Shown here in pieces: positions 46,694-56,024 of a stretch of 64,000 bases of DNA (positions are counted from its first letter, which is position 1; each line of letters opens with the position of its first letter). The stretch comes from UBA4416 sp044238845. GTDB lineage: Bacteria; Bacteroidota; Bacteroidia; B-17B0; Aurantibacillaceae. The DNA is taken from contig JBIICN010000012.1 in assembly GCA_044238845.1 (NCBI GenBank), positions 1-64,000 on the forward strand, written 5' to 3'. The notes beneath the pieces were generated by a model, which saw only the letters and a list, made by a program, of their open reading frames with translations, had not been told where the DNA came from and did no database searches. A program made the translations under genes and the position numbers.

Positions 46694-47746
46694 ATGGTAG
46701 ATAATAAAATAGTAGTAGGGATATCACAAGGAGATTTAAACGGAATAGGATTAGAAATTATTTTAAAAACATTGGCTGATCCTGCATTATCTGAAATATG
46801 CGTGCCTGTTTTATTCAGTTCTCAAAAAACAGTTTCTTATTTTAGAAAAATGTTAAACTTAGAAGAGTTTAATTTTCATCCAACTAGAGACCTTAATCAA
46901 CTTAATACAAAAAAACCAAATGTGTTTATTTGTTACGAAGAAGAAGTTATTATCGAATTAGGAAAAGCAACAGTACAAAGCGGTAAGTATTCTAAATTGT
47001 CATTAGAAGCTGCTACGATGGCTTTATTTGATAAAAAAATAGACGTTTTAGTAACAGCTCCAATTAATAAACATTCGATGCAAGAGGCGGGATTTAATTA
47101 TCCTGGGCATACAGAATATTTAGGTGAAAAGTTAGGAGGTAAACCATTAATGTTATTGTGTTCAAATGATCTTCGTGTAGCAGTTGTGACAGGACATGTG
47201 CCAATGAAAAATATTTCTGAGAAAATTACAACAGTAAATGTTTTAGAGAAAATCAATCAATTGCACGCCTCTTTAATAAAAGATTTTGGAATACGTAAAC
47301 CAAAAATAGCAGTGCTTGGATTAAATCCTCATGCTGGTGAAAATGGAGCTATTGGTGATGAAGAAAAAACCGCGATTATGCCAGCAATCGAGAAAGCAAA
47401 AGAAACGATGATGGTTTATGGACCATATTCGGCAGATGGATTTTTTGGTAATAATACTCAATCACAATTTGATGGCGTGTTAGCTATGTATCATGATCAA
47501 GGGTTAATACCTTTTAAAACTTTAGCATTTGGTCATGGCGTTAACTTTACAGCTGGATTAGATTTTGTTCGCACATCTCCAGATCATGGCACAGCTTATG
47601 AAATTGCAGGTAAACAAATAGCAGACGAATCTTCTTTTAGAGATGCTTTATATTTAGCAATAGATATTTACAGGAAGCGCGAATTGCTAGAAGAAATTTC
47701 AGCTAATCCTTTGGCGTTTTCACCAATCAAGAAAGAGAGAGGCTAG
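46694..47746 (+). CDS. pdxA: 4-hydroxythreonine-4-phosphate dehydrogenase
   Basis: The 350-residue product oxidises 4-phosphohydroxy-L-threonine in pyridoxal phosphate synthesis. Diagnostic PdxA blocks are GISQGDLNGIGLEI at the N-terminus, VLVTAPINKHSM, FNYPGHTEYL (metal His), LGLNPHAGENG, MYHDQGLIPFKTLAF and VRTSPDHGTAYEIAG. The spacing of metal-binding His/Asp residues is intact. It is last in a rightward run and ends at a strong bidirectional terminator. Confidence 0.96.
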   Translation: MVDNKIVVGISQGDLNGIGLEIILKTLADPALSEICVPVLFSSQKTVSYFRKMLNLEEFNFHPTRDLNQLNTKKPNVFICYEEEVIIELGKATVQSGKYSKLSLEAATMALFDKKIDVLVTAPINKHSMQEAGFNYPGHTEYLGEKLGGKPLMLLCSNDLRVAVVTGHVPMKNISEKITTVNVLEKINQLHASLIKDFGIRKPKIAVLGLNPHAGENGAIGDEEKTAIMPAIEKAKETMMVYGPYSADGFFGNNTQSQFDGVLAMYHDQGLIPFKTLAFGHGVNFTAGLDFVRTSPDHGTAYEIAGKQIADESSFRDALYLAIDIYRKRELLEEISANPLAFSPIKKERG

Positions 47747-47763
47747 AGAATTTTATAGAACAA

Positions 47764-47797
47764 AAAAGGGGCATCAAATTATTTTGATGCCCCTTTT
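47764..47797. terminator. Bidirectional terminator between pdxA and pepT
   Basis: A 15-bp perfect stem (AAAAGGGGCATCAAA / TTTGATGCCCCTTTT) with a 4-nt loop has A/T tracts both sides. The two flanking genes converge on it. Confidence 0.93.
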
Positions 47798-47811
47798 GTA
47801 ATAAGAGATTT

Positions 47812-49062
47812 TTATTTAGTATTCTCTTCCCAAATCATTGCTAAATGCACAATTGTCTGAGTTGCCTTTTCCATATCTTGTACACTTACCCATTCTAATT
47901 TACTATGAAAGGCATGTTCGCCTGCATAAATATTTGGACAAGGTAATCCCATAAAAGATAAACGAGAGCCATCTGTTCCACCACGAATGCTTGATAGAAC
48001 TGGTTTTACTCCTGAACGTTTAATAGCTTCTAATGCATTTTCTACTACAAAATAACACGTATCTAATACATCTTTCATATTACGATATTGCTCTGTCACT
48101 TTAAATTCGTAGCTAGATTTTTGATAGTTTGATAAAACAGATTTTGTAATTTCTTCTAATTCTGCTTCTAAAGCTTTTAAAGTGGCGGTATCAAAAGCAC
48201 GAATAATAAATTTAATTTCTACTTGCTCTAATCCACCATTAATGGCAACTGGGTGAATGAAAGGTTGCTTCTTTTCAGTGGTTTCAGGTGTTTTATCTTT
48301 TGGAATGCGATTAATAATTTCGGCAGCAATTTTTATGGAATGTTCCATCTTGTCTTTTGCAAAACCTGGGTGTGTTGGAATTCCATTAATTGTGATTGTT
48401 ACACCGTCTGCACTAAATGTTTCGTTTTCTAAATGCCCTAAACTTTCACCATCCATGGTGTAGCCATATTGTGCACCAAGTCTTTTCATATCAACGTGAT
48501 CAGTTCCTCTGCCTATCTCTTCGTCGGGCGTAAACAATATACGAATATCGCCATGTTTTATTTCTGGATGATGCATTAAATAATTAGCAGCATCCATAAT
48601 TTCTGCAATCCCCGATTTATTATCAGCTCCTAATAAAGTAGTGCCATCGGTTGTAATGATATCATTTCCAATTTGTGCAGCTAAATCTGGATGCTCAGAA
48701 AATTTGATAATTTGGTTTTTGTCATTTGGCAACACCATATCTTTGCCATCATACTTTGTATGGATGATTGGATTGACGTTTTCGCCACTGCAATCAGGCG
48801 AAGTATCCATGTGAGAACAAAAACAAATGACTGGAACCTGTTTGGTTGTATTGGATGGAATAGTAGCATAAACGTAACCATATTGGTCTAATTCAGCATC
48901 TTTAATTCCAATAGAAATTAATTCCTCTACTAATAATTTTCCTAAGTTTTTTTGTTTCATCGTACTTGGAATCGTAGATGAATTAGGATCAGATTGAGTG
49001 TCAATTTTTGCGTAACGAATAAAACGTTCTGTAACACTGTGTTTGTAGTTTGTAAAGTCCAT
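47812..49062 (-). CDS. pepT: Peptidase T (tripeptide aminopeptidase)
   Basis: The 416-residue M20 metallopeptidase has the first zinc-ligand block CFCSHMDTSPD, the bridging Asp in TTLLGADNKSGIAEIM, catalytic/metal Glu residues in FTPDEEIGRGTDHVD, and the C-terminal metal His in YAGEHAFHS. It cleaves the N-terminal residue of tripeptides. The short upstream gap to the S9 peptidase gene is occupied by a GCAGAG-type repeat. Confidence 0.95.
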   Translation of the reverse strand: MDFTNYKHSVTERFIRYAKIDTQSDPNSSTIPSTMKQKNLGKLLVEELISIGIKDAELDQYGYVYATIPSNTTKQVPVICFCSHMDTSPDCSGENVNPIIHTKYDGKDMVLPNDKNQIIKFSEHPDLAAQIGNDIITTDGTTLLGADNKSGIAEIMDAANYLMHHPEIKHGDIRILFTPDEEIGRGTDHVDMKRLGAQYGYTMDGESLGHLENETFSADGVTITINGIPTHPGFAKDKMEHSIKIAAEIINRIPKDKTPETTEKKQPFIHPVAINGGLEQVEIKFIIRAFDTATLKALEAELEEITKSVLSNYQKSSYEFKVTEQYRNMKDVLDTCYFVVENALEAIKRSGVKPVLSSIRGGTDGSRLSFMGLPCPNIYAGEHAFHSKLEWVSVQDMEKATQTIVHLAMIWEENTK

Positions 49063-49074
49063 GTTGTTTTGTAT

Positions 49075-49118
49075 TTAACCGCAGAGAATGCAAAGTATGC
49101 GCAAAGTCCGCAGAGTTA
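49075..49118. repeat. GCAGAG-type heptad repeat between S9 peptidase and pepT
   Basis: TTAACCGCAGAG opens the segment and CCGCAGAGTTA closes it, with degenerate GCAAAGT units between. It starts exactly 2 nt after the stop of the S9 peptidase gene and ends 12 nt before the pepT ATG. It resembles the ACATAG elements at 51292 and 58077 in layout but uses a different core word and lacks a clear terminal inverted repeat. Confidence 0.6.
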
Positions 49119-49120
49119 TA

Positions 49121-51325
49121 TTATAAATTTTCGATAAAGTAATTTGTTATTTTTTCCATTAAGTGAGCTCTGTCTTTTCCTAATACGTTATGCTCGTGTC
49201 CTGGATACAAATAGTAATCCAACTGAACACCTTTATCAACGGCTTTCTTTTGGTACATCACACTGTGTTGCCAAACAACCACTGGATCTTGTGCTCCGTG
49301 AATCATTAGTAATTTACCTTTCAATTTATCAACATAGTTCAACAAATTATTTTTATCATAACCTTCTTTATTATCTTGAGGCGAATCCATATAACGCTCT
49401 GTGTACATAATCTCATAATATGTCCAATCAATAACTGGTCCGCCAGCTGCACCTACTTTAAATGTTCCAGGAGAGCGTGTCATTAAAGTGGTTGTCATAA
49501 AACCGCCAAAACTCCATCCATGAACGCCAATTCTGTTAGCATCCACATAAGGTAATGATTTTAAATACTCTACACCTTTTAATTGGTCTTCCATTTCTTT
49601 AGTTCCTAACTGACGGTGAGTAGCTTGTTCAAATGCCTTACCTCTGTAAGACGTTCCTCTACCATCTAATGTAAATACCATATATCCTTTTTCTGCCATG
49701 TATTGGTACCATAATTCTCCACCTGCCATCCAAGTGTTAGTTACCATTTGTGAATGAGGGCCATTATACAAATAGACTAATACTGGATATTTTTTTGTTG
49801 AATCAAAATTGACTGGTTTAAATAAACGGCAGTATAAATCAGTTCCCTCATTATTTTTAATGGTGAATAAATTCCAGCTACCTGTTTTGTAATCTTTAAT
49901 AGGGTTTTCCGCTTTGTAAAAGTTTACAGCTTTTTTAGTTGCTGTATTAATGATGTTATATTCTCTTGGTATAGTTGAACTTGAGAAATTATCGATGATG
50001 TAATTTCCTTTTTCATCTAACACGCAAGTATGAAATCCGTTACCATAGGTTAAACGTTTTACTTCACCACTTTTTAAATTAACGCTATAAAAATCTTGAT
50101 TCACTGGGCTTTGGTCGTTTGCATGGAAAAATAAACGCTCTCCTTTTTCATCAAAACCATTTTCTGCTTTTACTTCCCAATTACCTTTAGTTAATTGTTT
50201 AATTAATTTACCGCTGATGTCATATAAGTAGAAATGAGTAAATCCATCTTTACGACTTTGCCATATAAATTGCGAAGGATTATTTTTCACAAATAACATA
50301 GGGTGTAAAGGTTCCGTGTATTTGTCATCATGTTCTTCAAATAAGGTGCGAACAAAATTTCCAGTTGCAGCATCGTATTCGTTTAACTTCATATCATTTT
50401 GTGTACGACTTAAAATAGCTATATAAATATGTTTTTCATCTGGACTCCAAGCAATATTTGTTAAGTATTGTTCTGGGTCACTGGCTGCTGAGCCTGTCGA
50501 AGCATCAGTTTTTACAAAAATAGTTTTGTTTGTTTTTACATCATAAATACCTAAAGTCACATGATGACTTTTGTTACCAGCCATTGGATATTTGATATTT
50601 TCGTTTTTTGCAGGGAGAGTTGTCCAATCAATAATTGGATAATCCGTTACAGTAGATTGATCCATTCTGTAAAAAGCTAAATAGTTTCCTTTCGGACTCC
50701 AGAAGTTTTTACCATCAATGCCAAATTCATTTTGATGCACATTTTTTCCGTTGTAAACAATTTCATAAGAACCATCCGCCGTTACTTGAGTTTCCTTACC
50801 ATCTTTCACCACAAATAAATTATAGTCTTTGCAATAAGAATAGGCTCCAGTAACAGGTTCTTTTAAATACTCTTCTAAATTTGTAGGTTCTGCTTTTTTA
50901 TCTGTTTCAGAAATTATTTTTTTATCTAAAGAGTAAATTAATTCTCCTTTTTTGTTAGAAAAATAAAATTGATTAGCGTCTTTCCAAGCAATAACTGTTA
51001 ATGCTGCCAAAGTATCTTTGCTACTTGATTTTAAAACTGTATTTAAGTCTTTTAGACTAACAACATCCGTTGTTTTTCCTGTTGCATTATCTCCAACTTT
51101 CACAATGTTATTATCGATATATGAAAATTTATTAGCTCCTTTTATAAAACTTAATGATTGCAAACGTTTAGGCGCCAAACTTGTGCGGCCTTTTAAAACT
51201 GCATCTTGAATGGTAAGTAGTTTATCTTGAGCAATTATAAGTGTTGAGTAAATTATACTTGTAATAGCAATAGTAGTTTTGATTTTATTTTTTAAACACA
51301 TAGGCACATAGTTTTTAAATTTCAT
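49121..51325 (-). CDS. S9 family (dipeptidyl-peptidase IV-like) serine peptidase
   Basis: The ~734-residue product has a signal peptide ending LIIAQ, an eight-bladed beta-propeller-like DPPIV_N domain (~70-480) and a C-terminal alpha/beta hydrolase. The nucleophile is in HGWSFGGF (GxSxGG), the acid Asp in HGAQDPVV and the His in YPGHEHN. It removes dipeptides from peptide N-termini in the periplasm. The ATG at 51325 overlaps the GxxExxY stop (ATGA) and lies in the repeat element. An ATG at 51301 gives MCLKNKIK..., a more ordinary signal peptide, and is equally possible. Either way the N-terminus comes from the mobile repeat. Confidence 0.93.
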   Translation of the reverse strand: MKFKNYVPMCLKNKIKTTIAITSIIYSTLIIAQDKLLTIQDAVLKGRTSLAPKRLQSLSFIKGANKFSYIDNNIVKVGDNATGKTTDVVSLKDLNTVLKSSSKDTLAALTVIAWKDANQFYFSNKKGELIYSLDKKIISETDKKAEPTNLEEYLKEPVTGAYSYCKDYNLFVVKDGKETQVTADGSYEIVYNGKNVHQNEFGIDGKNFWSPKGNYLAFYRMDQSTVTDYPIIDWTTLPAKNENIKYPMAGNKSHHVTLGIYDVKTNKTIFVKTDASTGSAASDPEQYLTNIAWSPDEKHIYIAILSRTQNDMKLNEYDAATGNFVRTLFEEHDDKYTEPLHPMLFVKNNPSQFIWQSRKDGFTHFYLYDISGKLIKQLTKGNWEVKAENGFDEKGERLFFHANDQSPVNQDFYSVNLKSGEVKRLTYGNGFHTCVLDEKGNYIIDNFSSSTIPREYNIINTATKKAVNFYKAENPIKDYKTGSWNLFTIKNNEGTDLYCRLFKPVNFDSTKKYPVLVYLYNGPHSQMVTNTWMAGGELWYQYMAEKGYMVFTLDGRGTSYRGKAFEQATHRQLGTKEMEDQLKGVEYLKSLPYVDANRIGVHGWSFGGFMTTTLMTRSPGTFKVGAAGGPVIDWTYYEIMYTERYMDSPQDNKEGYDKNNLLNYVDKLKGKLLMIHGAQDPVVVWQHSVMYQKKAVDKGVQLDYYLYPGHEHNVLGKDRAHLMEKITNYFIENL

Positions 51326-51773
51326 AGATTAGGTAATAATTTAAAGTAATTGTTTACAAAAGTCTTTTGACCCTCATGGAAAATATTTTTTACATTGAAA
51401 TTGATCAAAATGCCTTTAGGCATTTCAAGTAGTTTCATATAGGTTAGAAGCTGAGCTTCAAATATAGGTAACATAGTTTCAACAGCTTTTAACTCTACAA
51501 CAATTTGATTTTCTATCAACAAGTCACATCTTAGTTCTGTTTCAAGAGGTTCGTTTTTATAAACTAGTGGAATAGAAAATTCAGAGTGAAAGTTTATGCC
51601 TCTTAGATGTAATTCTTTTTTTAAACACTTATGATATATAGATTCTAATAGGCCTGGTCCAAGTTCTTTGTGAACTTCAATTGCAGAACCAACTATTTCA
51701 TAAGTTAATTCATCTAATTGTTTTTTTGTGGATAAGCTCATTTTAATATATTCTATGTGACTATGTGTTTTAA
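51292..51773. mobile_element. 482-bp GxxExxY element with ACATAG terminal inverted repeats
   Basis: TTAAACACATAGGCACATAG (51292-51311) and, inverted, TTAAAACACATAGTCACATAG (51773-51753, read on the minus strand) match except for one indel and one substitution. They enclose only the GxxExxY gene. Both ends begin with TTAA and contain two ACATAG words. The right end is 2 nt after the M1 peptidase stop codon. A gene-less element with similar ends lies at 58077-58218. No transposase is present; mobility is inferred from structure. Confidence 0.6.
51322..51741 (-). CDS. GxxExxY protein (PD-(D/E)XK nuclease-like)
   Basis: The 139-residue product contains the name-giving motif GLLESIY (G30...E33...Y36). 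A PD-(D/E)XK-type active-site arrangement follows: D73 in LRCDLLIE, then E83-x-K85 in VVELKAVE. The family (Pfam PDDEXK_3) is widespread, mostly single-gene and uncharacterised. Here the gene is enclosed by inverted ACATAG repeats, and its stop overlaps the S9 peptidase ATG by 4 nt. It could be the enzyme that mobilises or maintains these repeats; this is inference. Confidence 0.9.
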   Translation of the reverse strand: MSLSTKKQLDELTYEIVGSAIEVHKELGPGLLESIYHKCLKKELHLRGINFHSEFSIPLVYKNEPLETELRCDLLIENQIVVELKAVETMLPIFEAQLLTYMKLLEMPKGILINFNVKNIFHEGQKTFVNNYFKLLPNL

Positions 51774-51775
51774 AA

Positions 51776-54475
51776 TTACTTCTTTATCGAATTATACAAT
51801 TCTAAAATTTGTTTTTTGGTATCAGATACAGTTTTTAATTCTTCAGTCATTTTGGTAACATCACCAACCGTTGCATCTGTTTTAGCTTTTTCAATTTTGG
51901 CTTTTAATTTATCTTCTTTGTCTTGCCACACATTAACTAAGTTGTCCTTCATTACTTTTTGTGCTGCGTACTTCACATATTTGCTGTCGCTTTGACCCAT
52001 TTTTGCTAATTCTTTAGCGCCATCAATTGCAGTTTCTGGCTTTGTACAACGTTTTAAAAATTTGCCATAAATGTTTCCATAAGCTAATAATTCAAAGCCA
52101 TTGAAATATTTTTTTACTTTTTTGAAATAGGCATGATTCTCATCTGTTCCGTATTTTGAATATAAATCGGCAATTGAATAAATAATTTCTTTTGATGGCT
52201 CATTTTCTAAAGCAATTGCTTTTTTCATTGCAAATTCAGGATTTATTTTTGCAATGGCATCAAAGCCTTCAGAAACGATTGCGTAGGATTGCTCATTTAA
52301 TGCTTTTTCGTAAAGCGCATTTAAATCATCGCCTTTATAGTTTGTTGCTAATGCTTTAATGGCAGCAGCTCGTACTTTTGTGTTAGCATCTTTTTCTGAA
52401 ATTGAAATGAATAATGGTTTCATTTCTGCCTCCTTATCTTTAGATACTCCGCTTAACGCTGTAATTGCATCAGTTCTAAATTTTTTCCAAGGGTCGTTTT
52501 GAGCAATTGATTTCATGATGTCAATAATTGCTTTATCATCCATGTGTTCTTTAAAATAATCTATTGCTTCATCTCTATCTCCCCATAATGGAGCGTTTTT
52601 GTATTGAAAGATGTATTCTTCTTTAGTTTTTTCGAAAGTAGTTTTAGCTAATAACTGTCTTTCTGAATCAAAGTTTACTAAACTTGGAGTAGAAGCTACA
52701 TCAAATGTAAATGTGTTTTTTACATCTTCAATCCAAATACGTTTACGTTCTTTTTTTCCATCAACATAAATGTCAATATAAACCGGAAGTTTGTATAATG
52801 GAGCTACTTTAAAATCTTGTTGTTGAGTAATTTCTAATTTTAATTTTTTTGTTGCAGCATCATATGATTTTTTAATATCTAATTCAGGATGCCCTTTAGC
52901 GTAATACCATTCGTTAAAAAACCAGTTTAGGTCTTCGCCAGTCACTTCTTCAAAAGCCAAACGTAAATCATGAGCTTCGGCAGTCTTAAATTTGTTTTTT
53001 TCTAAGTATACTTTTAGAGACGCAAAAAAGGCATCATCGCCAACATATTTACGTAACATGTGTAATATTTGTCCGCCTTTGTTATAACTAAATGCATCAA
53101 ACATGTCTTCGCGCTCTGCATAATCAAAACGCACTAAGTCAACTTGTTTTTGATTAGACTGTGCAAAGTATCCAAAGCGAGAGCCTGCATGGTGATCATC
53201 AGCTGCATCTCTTCCGTACTCATATTCTTCCCATAAATATTCGCCATAAGTGGCAAACGATTCATTTAATGTTAGGTTACTCCAACTTTCGCAACTTGCC
53301 AAATCTCCAAACCATTGGTGAAATAATTCGTGTGCAATAGTGCTTTCTCCTTTAGCTCCATCAATAATTTCGCGTGTTGTTTGGTAGCAAACAAAATCGC
53401 CATGTAAGGTCGCACTTGTATTTTCCATAGCTCCACTTACATAATCTCTAGCAACAATTTGCGCATATTTTTGCCAAGGGTAGGCAACTCCTAAACGATT
53501 AGAGTAAAACTCTACCATTTTTTTTGTTTTCCCAAAAATAGCTTTTGCGTGTGGTTCGTATTCTTTTTCTACGTAATAAGAAATTTCTTTTCCGTTCCAA
53601 GGCTCATCAGTTACTTTTTTAAATTCACCAACTCCCATCATTACTAAATAAGGAGCATGAGGTAAATTCATCACCCAATGATCGGTTCTTGTTCCGTCAG
53701 CATTTTTTTTAGAGTCTGTTAATAAACCGTTAGATAAGGTTGTATACTTGTCATCCACCGTCATGTAAATTTCATCAGTCATTTTTTCGGTAGGATTGTC
53801 GATGGTTGGAAACCAAGCAGAGTTTGATTGAGTTTCGCCTTGCGTCCATATTTGTGGCATTTTATCTGGATCCGAGCCAGTAGGATTAATAAAGTATAAT
53901 CCTTTATCATCAGTGATAGCTCCGCTTCCTCCTTTTCTTAATTCATTTGGTTTAGAAATATATTCGATAGTTATGTAGTAAACTTCTTTTGCAGTGTATT
54001 CTTTACCTAAATTTATTTTTAGGGAATCATTTTCGTATTGGTAGGTAACTGGTTTTTCTATAAAAACATCTTCTGTAACTGCTGATTTACCTCCTTTTTT
54101 GATAGGCAGTTCTTTTACTTGTTTTTCTGCCAATTTCACAAATTTAATTTCCATGCCGCGAGCATTTAAATACAACATATTAGTTGCATAGAAATACGGT
54201 TTTACTTGCAATTCTGCTTTCCCAATTAATTGAGATTTTTGCCAGTCAAAACTCACCCATAATTTTGTATGAATGATATCGCTACTTTTTGTTGGAGTAG
54301 CTTGGTAGATTTTCTTTTTTGGAGGCTCTTCAGCTAACACTTTGATAGTATCTAAGTCAATAGCAGGCTCCGCCATTGTTATAGGTTCTGCTGTTTTAGT
54401 GGTTTTTTTTGAGGTTGAACATGCGGCAATGCTACCAAATATGGCTGCGCTAAAAATGAGGTGTTTGTAGTTCAT
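51776..54475 (-). CDS. M1 family aminopeptidase, lipoprotein
   Basis: The 899-residue product has a lipoprotein signal (FGSIAACS). The M1 N-terminal beta domain (~50-290) is followed by the catalytic domain with the substrate motif GAMENT and zinc site HELFHQWFGD plus the downstream E in LNESFATY (HExxH-18-E). A long C-terminal HEAT-like helical region runs from ~620 to 899 (DAITALSGVSKDKEAEMKPLF). It acts at the outer membrane or periplasm on peptide N-termini, complementing the S9, M17 and PepT peptidases nearby. Confidence 0.94.
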   Translation of the reverse strand: MNYKHLIFSAAIFGSIAACSTSKKTTKTAEPITMAEPAIDLDTIKVLAEEPPKKKIYQATPTKSSDIIHTKLWVSFDWQKSQLIGKAELQVKPYFYATNMLYLNARGMEIKFVKLAEKQVKELPIKKGGKSAVTEDVFIEKPVTYQYENDSLKINLGKEYTAKEVYYITIEYISKPNELRKGGSGAITDDKGLYFINPTGSDPDKMPQIWTQGETQSNSAWFPTIDNPTEKMTDEIYMTVDDKYTTLSNGLLTDSKKNADGTRTDHWVMNLPHAPYLVMMGVGEFKKVTDEPWNGKEISYYVEKEYEPHAKAIFGKTKKMVEFYSNRLGVAYPWQKYAQIVARDYVSGAMENTSATLHGDFVCYQTTREIIDGAKGESTIAHELFHQWFGDLASCESWSNLTLNESFATYGEYLWEEYEYGRDAADDHHAGSRFGYFAQSNQKQVDLVRFDYAEREDMFDAFSYNKGGQILHMLRKYVGDDAFFASLKVYLEKNKFKTAEAHDLRLAFEEVTGEDLNWFFNEWYYAKGHPELDIKKSYDAATKKLKLEITQQQDFKVAPLYKLPVYIDIYVDGKKERKRIWIEDVKNTFTFDVASTPSLVNFDSERQLLAKTTFEKTKEEYIFQYKNAPLWGDRDEAIDYFKEHMDDKAIIDIMKSIAQNDPWKKFRTDAITALSGVSKDKEAEMKPLFISISEKDANTKVRAAAIKALATNYKGDDLNALYEKALNEQSYAIVSEGFDAIAKINPEFAMKKAIALENEPSKEIIYSIADLYSKYGTDENHAYFKKVKKYFNGFELLAYGNIYGKFLKRCTKPETAIDGAKELAKMGQSDSKYVKYAAQKVMKDNLVNVWQDKEDKLKAKIEKAKTDATVGDVTKMTEELKTVSDTKKQILELYNSIKK

Positions 54476-54638
54476 AATGAATACGTTTAAGTAGTAAAAA
54501 TGCGATTATTTTAAAGAACAGCCAAAGAAAATACAGCTTAGTTTATAAGCGGTTTAGGTTACTGATTGGTGGGTATTTTTATAGCTTTTTTTGGCATTTA
54601 AAGCCTATTTTTATTTATGTGGTTTATGGTTTAATCCT

Positions 54639-54646
54639 TACATTTG
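54639..54646 (+). promoter_or_regulatory. -7 promoter box of panD
   Basis: TACATTTG, a perfect TAnnTTTG match, is followed by GCGC-type 4-nt spacing and ATG at 54651. The predicted transcript begins at the start codon. Confidence 0.7.
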
Positions 54647-54650
54647 CGCT

Positions 54651-55004
54651 ATGATGCAAATTCAAGTAATGAAATCTAAATTGCACTGTGTAACTGTTAC
54701 ACAGGCGGAGTTAGATTATATAGGCAGTATTACCATTGATGAGGATTTGATGGATGCTGCTAATTTAATTGAGAACGAACAAGTTCATATATTAAACAAA
54801 AATAATGGTCAACGCTTTATCACTTACGTTATTAAGGGAGAGCGTGGAAGTGGTGTTATTTGCCTTAACGGGCCAGCAGCAAAATTAGTGAGTTTAGGGG
54901 ACATTGTTATTGTTATTTCATACGCTGCGATGGAATTTGAAGCAGCTAAAGTGTTTAAACCTTGGGTTGTTTTTCCGGACACTAAAACTAATCGTTTAAA
55001 ATAA
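54651..55004 (+). CDS. panD: Aspartate 1-decarboxylase
   Basis: The ~117-residue proenzyme makes beta-alanine for pantothenate and CoA. Family motifs are MKSKLHCVTVTQAELDYIGSITID, with the G25-S26 self-cleavage site that forms the pyruvoyl group, then NGQRFITYVI and GPAAKLVSLGDIVIVISY. ATGs at 54651 and 54654 both fit. A frame to 54591 crosses the promoter box and is rejected. Confidence 0.96.
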   Translation: MMQIQVMKSKLHCVTVTQAELDYIGSITIDEDLMDAANLIENEQVHILNKNNGQRFITYVIKGERGSGVICLNGPAAKLVSLGDIVIVISYAAMEFEAAKVFKPWVVFPDTKTNRLK

Positions 55005-55010
55005 AAGAAC

Positions 55011-56024
55011 ATGAACAAAAGCACCAAATCCATCATTCAATTTATAGCATTGCTTGGTGTTGGTATTTTATTGGTGTGGCTTTCTTTTAGGTCAGTTTGG
55101 ACAGAGAAAGAGAAAATTTTGGATTCTTTTAAATCAGCTAATTACCTTTGGGTAGGCGTATCTATTTTAATTTCCCTTTTCAGTCATTTTTTAAGAGCTT
55201 TTCGTTGGAATTATTTATTAAAGCCAGCAGGTTATACTGTAAAGCCAACTAATGCAGTTGGTGCGGTTTTAGTAGGATATTTCGCTAATTATGGACTGCC
55301 TCGCATGGGCGAAATTACACGATGCACTTTAGTTACAAAATATGATGATGTGCCTTTTGAAGTGGCTCTGGGGACTGTAATTACTGAACGCATAGTAGAT
55401 ATGTTATTGCTAATTGTGATATTTTTTCTCACATTATTTGCTCAATTTTCTCAGTTAAAGGAACTTACTGTGGAATATCTCTATAATCCTTTAATGTCGA
55501 AATTGAGCGGGATTTTGGCTCATCCTACTAAGTTTATCATACTGGTAAGTATTTTCGTTGTTGGGTTAATAGGTCTAATTTTAATTCGTAAGAAAATTTC
55601 AGGATTGCTAAAAGGTAAATTTGGGAATATTATTAAGGGTTTTGCAAAAGGCTTAAGTTCGGTAAAAGACATTGACAAAAAATTTCAATTTATTGCTCTA
55701 AGTCTGGCAATTTGGGCATCCTATTTTTATAGTTTATATTTTTGTTTTTTCGCTTTTGAGGGAACCTCTCATTTGGGTCATTCGGAGTGTTTAGCTATTT
55801 TATTATTTGGAACACTTGGCGTTGTATTTTCGCCAGGTGGGCTAGGAGCTTATCCTGCAATAGTGACTGCGCTTTTAACTTATTATGGTATTGAACAAAT
55901 TTCTGCATTTTCTTTTCCCTGGATGGCTTGGACATCTCAATTTATATTAATTGTTGTTCTGGGTCTTTTAAGTTTAATTCTTCTCCCTATTATTAATAAA
56001 TCAAAAACAGATGTCGTTTCATAA
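55011..56024 (+). CDS. YbhN/LPG-synthase-TM family membrane protein
   Basis: The 337-residue product has about eight transmembrane helices. Family blocks are HFLRAFRWNYLLKP, VLVGYFANYGLPRMGEITR, and GTLGVVFSPGGLGAYPAIV near the end. The family includes the membrane half of lysylphosphatidylglycerol synthases, but this protein lacks the soluble synthase domain, so lipid transport or another membrane role is more likely. It overlaps the heptose nucleotidyltransferase gene by 14 nt. Confidence 0.85.
   Translation: MNKSTKSIIQFIALLGVGILLVWLSFRSVWTEKEKILDSFKSANYLWVGVSILISLFSHFLRAFRWNYLLKPAGYTVKPTNAVGAVLVGYFANYGLPRMGEITRCTLVTKYDDVPFEVALGTVITERIVDMLLLIVIFFLTLFAQFSQLKELTVEYLYNPLMSKLSGILAHPTKFIILVSIFVVGLIGLILIRKKISGLLKGKFGNIIKGFAKGLSSVKDIDKKFQFIALSLAIWASYFYSLYFCFFAFEGTSHLGHSECLAILLFGTLGVVFSPGGLGAYPAIVTALLTYYGIEQISAFSFPWMAWTSQFILIVVLGLLSLILLPIINKSKTDVVS

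Noticed and set aside
51292..51773. Conventional insertion sequence
   Set aside because: The only gene is GxxExxY, not a DDE, HUH or serine transposase. It is kept as a candidate element of another type.
54591..54650. Longer start for panD
   Set aside because: The extension includes the TACATTTG promoter box and is not part of PanD.
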